A stretch of 6,916 nucleotides of DNA from Alphaproteobacteria bacterium (GTDB lineage: Bacteria > Pseudomonadota > Alphaproteobacteria > JABAAW01), in NCBI GenBank assembly GCA_014239005.1, contig JABAAA010000066.1, positions 1-6,916 on the forward strand, written 5' to 3'. Shown here piece by piece: positions 1-4,968 of this stretch; position 1 is the stretch's first letter; each line of letters opens with the position of its first letter. The translations under genes were made by a program, and so were the position numbers. The notes under the pieces were generated by a model that made no database searches, was not told the origin of the DNA, and saw only the letters and a program-made list of their open reading frames with translations.

Positions 1-665
1 GCGGTGTGTTGCGTGGCGTGGCTGCCTCCTTCGTCCAGCACGCCCATCAATTTTGAATCGATGGGCTCTGCCCACAACGGACGCGTGACGACGCCGACAA
101 GGGCGATCAGAGAAATCAGAATCGCCCACTGCCCGCTGGTGCTGCGCGGAAGAGCCGCGTGTTCCCATACATCGCTGGAAATGTCCATCCCTTCCTCGTC
201 GCCCGTTCCGCCGTCGTCGCTACCCGTAAAGGCACTGAAGATCTCCTCTTCGGTTCCCTCCTCGACTCCCTTTTCGGCTCTTTTTTCGGCTCTTTTTTCG
301 GCTCCCTTTTCGCTCGAAGCCTGCTCGCTCGAGGCAAGACCAAACGCACCAGCCATCGGCGCATCCTTCTTCTCGTCTTGGCTCTGTTCTGCGTTCGCTG
401 CTTTTTCCACTTTGCTTTCTCCCTTTTGCACTGGCGCCTGTTGTGGTGCGTCTTTTGTCTCTTCTTTTGTTTTTAAGGTGTTGAGAAGGTTGCGGATCTT
501 TTGTTGGTGGGCGGGAGGGATCGAGCCTCGTTTTTTCCAGCCCTGTACAGTGCCGACGGCGAGCTCCAGTTGCGCGGCGCAAGGGCGCAAGCCGCCGAGA
601 CGGGCGACAAGCGCGTCAACGCCGGAGCGTCGGTCGAAGTCGAAGTCGTTTTTTTGCTCTGTCAT
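1..665 (-). CDS. Mic60/mitofilin-like (COG4223) inner-membrane protein, N-terminal part, cut by window edge
   Basis: Reading from an ATG at 665 the frame stays open to the window edge, giving 221 codons of an incomplete protein. A GAGG ribosome binding site lies 7 nt before the ATG, and the ATG overlaps the hemD stop as ATGA, which favours translational coupling. Residues about 14-62 resemble a small helix-turn-helix domain and contain TVQGWKKRGSIPP. Residues about 65-175 are a hydrophilic Glu/Lys/Ala-rich linker with a four-residue repeat at 119-134. One hydrophobic segment at about 180-198 is the likely membrane anchor, after which a periplasmic part begins. In alphaproteobacteria the gene after hemC-hemD is commonly the Mic60 homologue, an anchored coiled-coil protein that shapes inner-membrane folds. 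The mitofilin signature domain would lie outside the window, so identity rests on position and architecture. The alternative is an unrelated single-pass protein. Confidence 0.72.
   Translation of the reverse strand, partial: MTEQKNDFDFDRRSGVDALVARLGGLRPCAAQLELAVGTVQGWKKRGSIPPAHQQKIRNLLNTLKTKEETKDAPQQAPVQKGESKVEKAANAEQSQDEKKDAPMAGAFGLASSEQASSEKGAEKRAEKRAEKGVEEGTEEEIFSAFTGSDDGGTGDEEGMDISSDVWEHAALPRSTSGQWAILISLIALVGVVTRPLWAEPIDSKLMGVLDEGGSHATQHT
264..311 (-). repeat. Four 12-bp in-frame tandem units inside the mic60-like gene
   Basis: Four consecutive 12-bp units occupy 264-275, 276-287, 288-299 and 300-311. The two central units are identical and the outer two differ at a few bases. They are in frame and encode EKGA-EKRA-EKRA-EKGV (residues 119-134), within the charged linker before the membrane segment. 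A unit that is a multiple of three bases allows copy-number change without a frameshift. Confidence 0.85.
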
Positions 666-1474
666 GTCGCCACCTCGTCAAGGCTCTTGTCCAGCGATTG
701 AAGCAAGCTCGCCTCCGAAGGCGCGGCTGCGCATACGATGCGTGCCTGAGGAAAGCTTTGACGCAGACGTACGCCTATGCTGGAAGCAAGGCAGAAGAAG
801 AGCAGGCGCGCGCGTAGCATGGAGGGTTCTCCGAAGGCATGCGCGTACAGCGTTGCAAAAATGTCTGCCGTGCGCGGCGAGTAGAACATGGAGGCGTACA
901 GGGAAGAAGGTACGGACAAGAGGTTGCTAGCGGAGAGAGGCAAGGTTTGCACCGAGACGGCCTTGTAAAGCACGGACTTATCGACAGCATAGCCCTTTTT
1001 TCGCAAAGATTCCACAAGATTTCCTCTTCGATCTTGACCGCAGAGATACAAGAGGCGCGCTTGTTGTGGAAGGTGTTGGCGGATCTCTTCGATCAGGCTT
1101 GCAAGCGTACCTTGCGCCGTGCGTACGCTTGCAAAGCCCATCCTTCTTGCGAGCGCGGCGCTTTGTGTGCCGACCGCATAGACCGACAAGGCACGCGTCT
1201 TCGCGCTATGCAACGGCGAGAGGGTAGGCGTACGGGCAAAGGTGTGACGGAGCGTACGCAAGGCGCTTTTCGAAGTGACAACTAGCGCAGACACTCTGCC
1301 CAACTGCTCGACAAGATCGGGGGCGGGCAGCGCTTCGAGAGAGAGCAGGGGAGCGCAAACGACAGACCAACCGCGACGACGCAACCTCGAAGCGCTGGCG
1401 TGCGATTCTTCGCGCAAGCGCGTGAGCAACAGGGTTTTTCGATTCGGACTTTCTAACAAGGAGAGCGCGCCCAA
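662..1474 (-). CDS. hemD: Uroporphyrinogen-III synthase
   Basis: HemD closes the linear tetrapyrrole hydroxymethylbilane in the cytoplasm, inverting ring D to give uroporphyrinogen III. The family diverges strongly, but its landmarks are present: LLLTRL near residue 15, G35 and the PLL at 42-44 of the first lobe, VVTSKSAL (65-72) where the family has a TSxxxV-like strand, YAVG (99-102), LLYLCG (141-146), the MFYSPRTA motif (196-203), and APSEASL (251-257) near the end. At 270 residues it is slightly longer than usual. Position directly after hemC supports the call. The start is uncertain: a TAA lies in frame three codons upstream at 1481-1483, no ATG occurs near the N terminus, and TTG at 1474 is the first candidate, with a second TTG at 1459. 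Neither has a clear Shine-Dalgarno. The stop overlaps the next gene by 4 bp. Confidence 0.9.
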   Translation of the reverse strand: MGALSLLESPNRKTLLLTRLREESHASASRLRRRGWSVVCAPLLSLEALPAPDLVEQLGRVSALVVTSKSALRTLRHTFARTPTLSPLHSAKTRALSVYAVGTQSAALARRMGFASVRTAQGTLASLIEEIRQHLPQQARLLYLCGQDRRGNLVESLRKKGYAVDKSVLYKAVSVQTLPLSASNLLSVPSSLYASMFYSPRTADIFATLYAHAFGEPSMLRARLLFFCLASSIGVRLRQSFPQARIVCAAAPSEASLLQSLDKSLDEVAT

Positions 1475-1491
1475 GAGCTTTTAGCAGAGAG

Positions 1492-2457
1492 TCAGAGCCT
1501 CTCGACCGCTTGCTCGGAGAGAGGGGTTGACGGCAGGGGGGCTGTCAGCCCTGCCGCTGTCAACTTTCGTGCGAGTGCACCTCCTGTTTTTTCTGCCTCT
1601 TGCTCCTTGCCAGCCATCGTTTCTTGCTTCTTCTTTCCCCCTTCGATGACGAAAGCTGTCAGGGCGAGTTCTCCTTCGCGCAAGCGCGCGGATGCGCCCA
1701 GCGGCGTGTAGCAGCTTCCTGAAACGGCTTTGAGAAAGGAACGCTCGGCGGTCACTTCGGCTTGGCATGTCCTGTCGGAGACCTCGCGCAAGAGCGCGAG
1801 CAGTGAGGTATCGTCGGTGCGCGTGACCAAAGCGATGGCACCCTGCCCTGCTGCGGGCAGGAAGCGTTCTTCGTCGAGCATGCACAAAGGCACGCTGATG
1901 CCGAGCCTTTGCAAGGCGCAGCGCGCCATGATGATCGCGTCGTGTTCGCCTTCGTCGAGGCTGCTGAGCCTTCGGTCGATGTTGCCACGAAGCAGGCGAA
2001 TGTCGATATCGGGTCGTATCGTCTTGACCAACGCTTCGCGGCGCGGCGACGAGGTGCCGAGGCGTGCGCCGTGCGGCAGGGCGGAGAGCCCTTCGCCGTT
2101 CGGATTGCGCACGATCAGACAATCGCGTCGTTCGCCACGCGGCAGGTATGCTGCAATCGTCGTTCCTTCAACAAGCGTCGATTCCATGTCCTTTGCCGAA
2201 TGCACTGCCAGATCGATCTCGCCTTCCAGCAGGGCGCGGTCGAGCTCTTTGGTAAACAGCCCTTTGCCTCCTACTTCGGCGAGGGGGCGATCGAGGATAC
2301 GATCGCCGCTGGCAACGAAGTTTTGCACGCTCAGGGTGGGCATCGCTGCGCCTAGCTTGTCGGCGAGGGCAGAGTGCAAAAAACGTTGCGCTTGCTGGGC
2401 TTGTTCGCGCGAGAGGGGCGAGCGTCGTGTGCCGAGACGCCAACGGGAGGGAAGCAT
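1492..2457 (-). CDS. hemC: Porphobilinogen deaminase (hydroxymethylbilane synthase)
   Basis: HemC joins four porphobilinogen molecules into hydroxymethylbilane in the cytoplasm, building the chain on a dipyrromethane cofactor attached to a cysteine. The 321-residue product shows the whole fold: LGTRRSPLS (8-16) at the N terminus, GGKGLFTKELD (63-73), HSAKDM (86-91) carrying the catalytic Asp90, GTSSPRR (134-140) and RGN (157-159) in the substrate- and cofactor-binding region, AAGQGAI (202-208), and SGSCYTPLG (246-254), where Cys249 is the cofactor attachment site. The length is normal to slightly long, with a Lys/Glu-rich insert around 273-290 in the C-terminal domain. The ATG at 2457 leaves only seven residues before the conserved strand and has a weak AGG about 13 nt upstream. 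hemD begins 17 nt after the stop, so the two are probably co-transcribed. Confidence 0.97.
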   Translation of the reverse strand: MLPSRWRLGTRRSPLSREQAQQAQRFLHSALADKLGAAMPTLSVQNFVASGDRILDRPLAEVGGKGLFTKELDRALLEGEIDLAVHSAKDMESTLVEGTTIAAYLPRGERRDCLIVRNPNGEGLSALPHGARLGTSSPRREALVKTIRPDIDIRLLRGNIDRRLSSLDEGEHDAIIMARCALQRLGISVPLCMLDEERFLPAAGQGAIALVTRTDDTSLLALLREVSDRTCQAEVTAERSFLKAVSGSCYTPLGASARLREGELALTAFVIEGGKKKQETMAGKEQEAEKTGGALARKLTAAGLTAPLPSTPLSEQAVERL

Positions 2458-2477
2458 GAAAAAATGAACCTGTAAGG

Positions 2478-2505
2478 TCTTTATGGAAACGCTACTGCCT
2501 GTCTA
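2478..2505 (-). promoter_or_regulatory. Possible hemC promoter
   Basis: On the minus strand, TAGACA (2500-2505, five of six matches to the sigma70 -35 consensus) is followed 16 nt later by TAAAGA (2478-2483, three of six matches to -10). Transcription would start shortly before hemC. The -10 is poor, so this is only a candidate. Its position in the 101-bp gap between the thiolase stop and hemC is where a promoter for the heme genes would be expected. Confidence 0.27.
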
Positions 2506-2515
2506 AAACTGCCTG
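2494..2515. repeat. Direct repeat ACTGCCTG flanking the candidate hemC -35
   Basis: ACTGCCTG occurs at 2494-2501 and again at 2508-2515 with a centre-to-centre distance of 14 bp. The intervening TCTAAA overlaps the candidate -35 box of hemC. The spacing exceeds one helical turn, so both copies would not lie on exactly the same DNA face. A regulator site is possible, but chance cannot be excluded for an 8-bp repeat. Confidence 0.4.
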
Positions 2516-2558
2516 CTACAATAGAGCAAACGAGCCTCCCTGGCTATAGTCATTATTT

Positions 2559-3845
2559 CTATACGCAACGTTCGACCGCCACCGCCAACGCCTCGCCGCC
2601 GCCGATGCAAATCGCCGCCATGCCACGCCTCAAGTCCCTTGCCTGCAACGCGTGGATGAGCGTCGTGAGGATCCGCGCACCCGACGCGCCGATCGGATGT
2701 CCCAACGCGCACGCCCCGCCATTGACATTGACGCGTTCCAAAGGCAAGCGCAAAGCACGCATCGCCGCCAAAGTGACGACGGCGAAAGCCTCGTTGATTT
2801 CAAACAGGTCGACATCCTCAATCCTCCAGCCGCAAGCTCGTTCGAGTTTCCGCAACGCCTCGATAGGAGCGAGCGTAAAACGCTGCGGCTCGCGCGCGTG
2901 CGCGACGGCAGCCTTGATGGTAGCAAGCGGCTGCCACCCCTGTCGTTCGGCGCACGACCTCCGTGTCAAGACGAGCATGGCAGCCCCGTCGGAAATGGAA
3001 GAGGCGTTCGCCGCAGTGACGCTACCCTCCTTCACGAATGCCCCTTTCAAATGCGGTATCTTGGCAAGGTCGACTTTGAAGGGTTGCTCGTCCTCGCTGA
3101 CAACGCTCTCCTGCTTGCGCGAAGAAACAGGAACAGGAACGATTTCCGCCGCAAAACTGCCGTCCTTGTTGGCTCGCCGCGCCTCGTTGAAAGAGCGCAC
3201 CGCAAAGTCGTCCATCTCCGTGCGCGAGATTTGCAACTCCTCCGCCGTCTCTTCGGCAAAAACGCCCATGCTCTTCTTCCCCTCTTTCTCTTGTCCTTCT
3301 GGCGGATAGGCATCCTCCAAGCCGTCGCACAGCATGTGGTCGAGCAATCTGCCGTGTCCCATGCGCAAACCCCCGCGAGCGTTCGACAACAAATACGGAG
3401 CAGAACTCATGCTCTCCATACCCCCGGCAAGAATCGCCGCATCCCTGTCAGGCGCAAGGTTGCACCCCAGCATATCGCACGCCATCATCACCGTCTTCAG
3501 ACCCGAGCCGCACATCTTGTTGACCGTCGTCGCTCCCACGCTGTCGGGCAACCCCGAAGCCCGCACCGCTTGACGCGCCGGCGCCTGTCCCAGCCCTGCG
3601 GAAAGCACGCAACCGACAAGAGCTTCCGAAAAAAAATCAGGCGCCGCGACCCCTTCCCTTGCAATCGCTCCCCCCTCGCTGCCCGCCAAGTCCTTCAAGC
3701 AAGCCTGAATGCAGCGCGCTGCCAGCTGCGGAGCGGGGACGGGCGAGAGGTAGCCCTGAAAACTGCCGATCGGCGTGCGGCGCGCAGCAACGATGACGAT
3801 AGGGTCTTTGTGATCAGGAACTTGGCGATCAGGAACTTGCAACAC
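2559..3845 (-). CDS. Acetyl-CoA C-acetyltransferase (thiolase family)
   Basis: This thiolase should condense two acetyl-CoA to acetoacetyl-CoA and CoA, or run in reverse; the products can feed polyhydroxybutyrate, ketone-body or isoprenoid-type routes. All catalytic elements are visible: VNKMCGSG with nucleophile Cys112, GGMESMS (141-147), NEAFA (351-355), GGACALGHPIGASG with His383, and CIGGGEA (412-418) with the second acid/base Cys413. At 428 residues it is longer than the roughly 390 typical of biosynthetic thiolases, owing to a 13-residue N-terminal extension and insertions near 55-68 and 180-192. The start is GTG at 3845, with a GAGGG ribosome binding site 9 nt upstream; homology begins at about residue 15. 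The chain length of the preferred substrate cannot be read from sequence, so phaA/atoB naming is withheld. It lies between tRNA-Val and hemC on the same strand. Confidence 0.95.
   Translation of the reverse strand: MLQVPDRQVPDHKDPIVIVAARRTPIGSFQGYLSPVPAPQLAARCIQACLKDLAGSEGGAIAREGVAAPDFFSEALVGCVLSAGLGQAPARQAVRASGLPDSVGATTVNKMCGSGLKTVMMACDMLGCNLAPDRDAAILAGGMESMSSAPYLLSNARGGLRMGHGRLLDHMLCDGLEDAYPPEGQEKEGKKSMGVFAEETAEELQISRTEMDDFAVRSFNEARRANKDGSFAAEIVPVPVSSRKQESVVSEDEQPFKVDLAKIPHLKGAFVKEGSVTAANASSISDGAAMLVLTRRSCAERQGWQPLATIKAAVAHAREPQRFTLAPIEALRKLERACGWRIEDVDLFEINEAFAVVTLAAMRALRLPLERVNVNGGACALGHPIGASGARILTTLIHALQARDLRRGMAAICIGGGEALAVAVERCV
3812..3839 (-). repeat. 15-bp in-frame duplication at the thiolase 5' end
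   Basis: The 13-bp string GATCAGGAACTTG (plus-strand reading) occurs at 3812-3824 and 3827-3839, a period of 15 bp. In the minus-strand reading frame it duplicates QVPD (QVPDRQVPDH, residues 3-12), just ahead of the conserved thiolase core. It looks like a recent five-codon tandem duplication that lengthens the N terminus. Confidence 0.85.
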
Positions 3846-3854
3846 GAAAACCGA

Positions 3855-3859
3855 CCCTC
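3855..3859 (-). promoter_or_regulatory. Ribosome binding site supporting the thiolase GTG start
   Basis: GAGGG on the minus strand lies 9 nt before GTG at 3845. There is no in-frame ATG nearby: the ATG at 3868 is in another frame and meets a stop after three codons. This site decides in favour of the GTG start. Confidence 0.6.
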
Positions 3860-3913
3860 ACTCACACATTTTGTCTACAGGGGTGTTCGCAAACGAGCTC
3901 GGAAAAAGACGCG

Positions 3914-3985
3914 TGGGTGCGGTTGGAATTGAACCAACGACTTCTGCCGTGTGAAGGCAACGCTCTACCCCTGAGCTACGCACCC
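3914..3985 (-). tRNA. tRNA-Val (anticodon CAC)
   Basis: The 72-nt minus-strand sequence folds into a full cloverleaf. The acceptor stem is GGGTGCG with CGCACCC. The D arm is GCTC-AGGGGTA-GAGC, and the anticodon stem is TTGCC with GGCAG, including one T-G pair. The loop TTCACAC places CAC at the anticodon. The variable loop has 5 nt, and the T arm is GTTGG-TTCAATT-CCAAC. The discriminator is A and CCA is not encoded, so it must be added after transcription. CAC reads only the Val codon GUG. Confidence 0.96.
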
Positions 3986-3999
3986 CTGAGCCGCGCACC
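3968..3999. repeat. Imperfect tandem duplication of the tRNA-Val 5' end
   Basis: Plus-strand 3968-3984 (inside the tRNA, D arm to acceptor stem) and 3983-3999 (just upstream of the tRNA) match at 15 of 17 positions with a period of 15 bp. The outer copy has two changes, ctgagCCGcgc against ctgagCTAcgc. It appears to be a partial duplication of the tRNA start left in its leader. Confidence 0.75.
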
Positions 4000-4029
4000 T
4001 TTGGGTTTTCGCCACAAAGGTCAGAGAAA

Positions 4030-4058
4030 AGCCTAACCCACCGCGCACCAAAGGTCAA
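4030..4058 (-). promoter_or_regulatory. Candidate promoter of tRNA-Val
   Basis: On the minus strand, TTGACC (4053-4058, five of six matches to -35) is followed after exactly 17 nt by TAGGCT (4030-4035, three of six matches to -10). Transcription would begin about 38 nt before the mature tRNA. The site lies in the 112-bp gap between the folK stop and the tRNA, which otherwise contains no gene. Confidence 0.4.
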
Positions 4059-4097
4059 TGGCAAGAAACGCCCAAGAATAACCTAAGTCGTCCCAAG

Positions 4098-4619
4098 CTA
4101 GTCCTCCGCGTCTTGCACCCGTTCGAGCGCTTCCGCCCGCCCGTCGCGTTCAAGCCTTGCCATCAAATCTGCAACCGAGCATTCCCGTTGCGGATCGCAA
4201 AAAGAAGGGGCGATCTCGGCAAGGGGGGCAAGCACAAAAGAACGTTCTGCAAGGTGCGGATGCGGAAGAATCAGCCCTGGCTCAACGAGGACTCGCCGCT
4301 CGTAATAGAGCAAGTCCAAGTCGATCACACGCGGCGCGTAGCGAACCTGCGCTTGCAAGCCGACCCTTCCCTGCGCACGCTCCAACGACTTCAAACGCGC
4401 GAGCAAGTCGGCAGGCGACAGACGCGTCTTGCAACGACCGACCGCGTTGAGAAAATCAGGCTGCTCGCGGTTGTACATCGCGCGACTGCGATAGAGCGAC
4501 GAGAACCGCTCGACGACGACGTCTCCGCGTGCACTCAAGGCATCGCGCGCACGCTCGATATGGGATCGTTTGTCGCCGAGGTTGCTGCCGAAGGCGACGA
4601 ACACAGGGGCATGCCACAT
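4098..4619 (-). CDS. folK: 2-amino-4-hydroxy-6-hydroxymethyldihydropteridine diphosphokinase (HPPK)
   Basis: FolK transfers pyrophosphate from ATP to 6-hydroxymethyl-dihydropterin in folate synthesis, making the substrate of dihydropteroate synthase. The 173-residue product has the standard family length and motifs: VFVAFGSNLGDK (6-17), YRSRAMYNREQPDFLNAV (43-60), and the HPPK signature RYAPRVIDLDLL (93-104), whose Asp100 and Asp102 correspond to the Mg-binding Asp95/Asp97 of the E. coli enzyme. PHPHLAERSFVLAPL (119-133) carries His120 and Arg126, equivalent to His115/Arg121. A longer frame runs upstream to 4724, but its first 35 codons cross the 13-bp repeat array and show no homology. ATG at 4619 has GGAAGG just upstream and starts right at the conserved strand. 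The usual Trp of RWGPR is Tyr94 here, with Ala for Gly at 95. Confidence 0.96.
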   Translation of the reverse strand: MWHAPVFVAFGSNLGDKRSHIERARDALSARGDVVVERFSSLYRSRAMYNREQPDFLNAVGRCKTRLSPADLLARLKSLERAQGRVGLQAQVRYAPRVIDLDLLYYERRVLVEPGLILPHPHLAERSFVLAPLAEIAPSFCDPQRECSVADLMARLERDGRAEALERVQDAED

Positions 4620-4629
4620 CCTTCCTTCC
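4620..4629 (-). promoter_or_regulatory. folK ribosome binding site
   Basis: The minus strand reads GGAAGGAAGG immediately before ATG 4619, a strong purine-rich Shine-Dalgarno match with a short spacer of about 3-4 nt. It decides the folK start in favour of 4619 over the upstream in-frame candidate at 4724. Confidence 0.65.
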
Positions 4630-4652
4630 AAGACGCGTCGAAAATAGAGCGT

Positions 4653-4735
4653 GCCGCAACAAAACGCCGCAACGAGATGCCGCAACGAGATGCCGCAACG
4701 AAATGCCGCAACGAAATGCCGCAACGAAATGCCGA
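4653..4735. repeat. 13-bp tandem repeat array between folK and tRNA-Thr
   Basis: The unit is gccgcaacgaaat (plus-strand reading). Copies lie at 4653-4665 (degenerate, ending in aaaac), 4666-4678 and 4679-4691 (both gagat variants), and 4692-4704, 4705-4717 and 4718-4730 (identical). The next unit starts gccg and continues directly into the tRNA-Thr acceptor strand at 4731. A 13-bp period breaks the reading frame, so the array is noncoding. On the transcribed minus strand, neighbouring units could form a weak GCGGC/GUUGC stem with an AUUUC loop. Confidence 0.93.
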
Positions 4736-4801
4736 AGGGGAGATTCGAACTCCCGGCCTACTGATTACGAATCAGTTGCTCTACCCCTGAGCTACTTCGG
4801 C
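4730..4801 (-). tRNA. tRNA-Thr (anticodon CGT)
   Basis: A 72-nt cloverleaf reads on the minus strand. The acceptor stem GCCGAAG pairs with CTTCGGC. The D arm is GCTC-AGGGGTA-GAGC, the anticodon stem is ACTGA with TCAGT, and the loop TTCGTAA places CGT at the anticodon. The variable loop is AGGCC, and the T arm is GGGAG-TTCGAAT-CTCCC. The discriminator A at 4730 is also the last base of the adjacent 13-bp repeat. CCA is not encoded. CGU reads only the Thr codon ACG. Its D arm and the preceding TA are identical to those of tRNA-Val at 3914-3985. Confidence 0.96.
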
Positions 4802-4825
4802 AGAACCGATCGCACCCTTTTCGCC

Positions 4826-4834
4826 ATGCTAGCA
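4826..4834 (-). promoter_or_regulatory. Possible extended -10 of tRNA-Thr
   Basis: The minus strand reads TGCTAGCAT, a TGn-extended -10 with four of six matches to TATAAT, placed so that transcription would start roughly 18 nt before the tRNA. No good -35 lies at standard spacing, which an extended -10 can tolerate. Weak evidence. Confidence 0.25.
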
Positions 4835-4910
4835 GACTTCAAGTATCGCTCGCGTCTTATCTTGCTGTCGTCTCTCTTGTCTCCGCCCTCTCCTCCATGT
4901 TGTTCGGCGC

Positions 4911-4939
4911 TTTATACGCCTGTCGTTTTACACTATCAT
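4911..4939 (+). promoter_or_regulatory. Candidate lptF promoter
   Basis: TTTATA (4911-4916, four of six matches to -35) is followed after 17 nt by TATCAT (4934-4939, five of six matches to -10). Predicted initiation near 4946 gives a leader of about 23 nt before ATG 4969. This argues against translation from the upstream in-frame ATG at 4897, which would not be in the transcript. Confidence 0.5.
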
Positions 4940-4968
4940 GCGCCCTCTCCTCTCGTTCTACAGGATGC

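Noticed and set aside
4..930. Plus-strand open frame of 308 codons
   Set aside because: It is antisense to the mic60-like gene and hemD, has a Ser/Pro/Phe-rich low-complexity composition and no recognisable domain. The minus strand carries the supported genes with an ATGA junction.
2530..2558. Hairpin AGCC-AGGGA-GGCT after the thiolase stop as a terminator
   Set aside because: The stem is only 4 bp and is not followed by a continuous U-run, so intrinsic termination is not supported.
2652..3932. Plus-strand open frame of 426 codons
   Set aside because: It is fully antisense to the thiolase, whose catalytic motifs are intact. The translation is Arg/His-rich and without domains, typical of a shadow frame in GC-rich DNA.
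3858..4064. Small minus-strand open frame of 68 codons
   Set aside because: It reads across tRNA-Val; its RSSGVERCLHTAEVVGS-type translation is the well-known artefact of translating a tRNA gene.
4620..4724. Extra 35 codons at the folK N terminus
   Set aside because: They translate the 13-bp noncoding repeat in shifting phases, show no homology, and are separated from the core by a strong ribosome binding site before ATG 4619.
4653..4735. CRISPR array
   Set aside because: The 13-bp units are contiguous with no unique spacers and no cas genes nearby; it is a simple tandem repeat.
3914..4801. tRNA-linked integrated element or attachment site
   Set aside because: No integrase, no phage or plasmid genes, and the DNA between the tRNAs is the housekeeping gene folK. 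The tandem repeat does not copy a tRNA 3' end of useful length.
4897..4968. Upstream ATG for lptF
   Set aside because: It lies before the candidate promoter, has no Shine-Dalgarno, and adds 24 residues before the family-typical N terminus.
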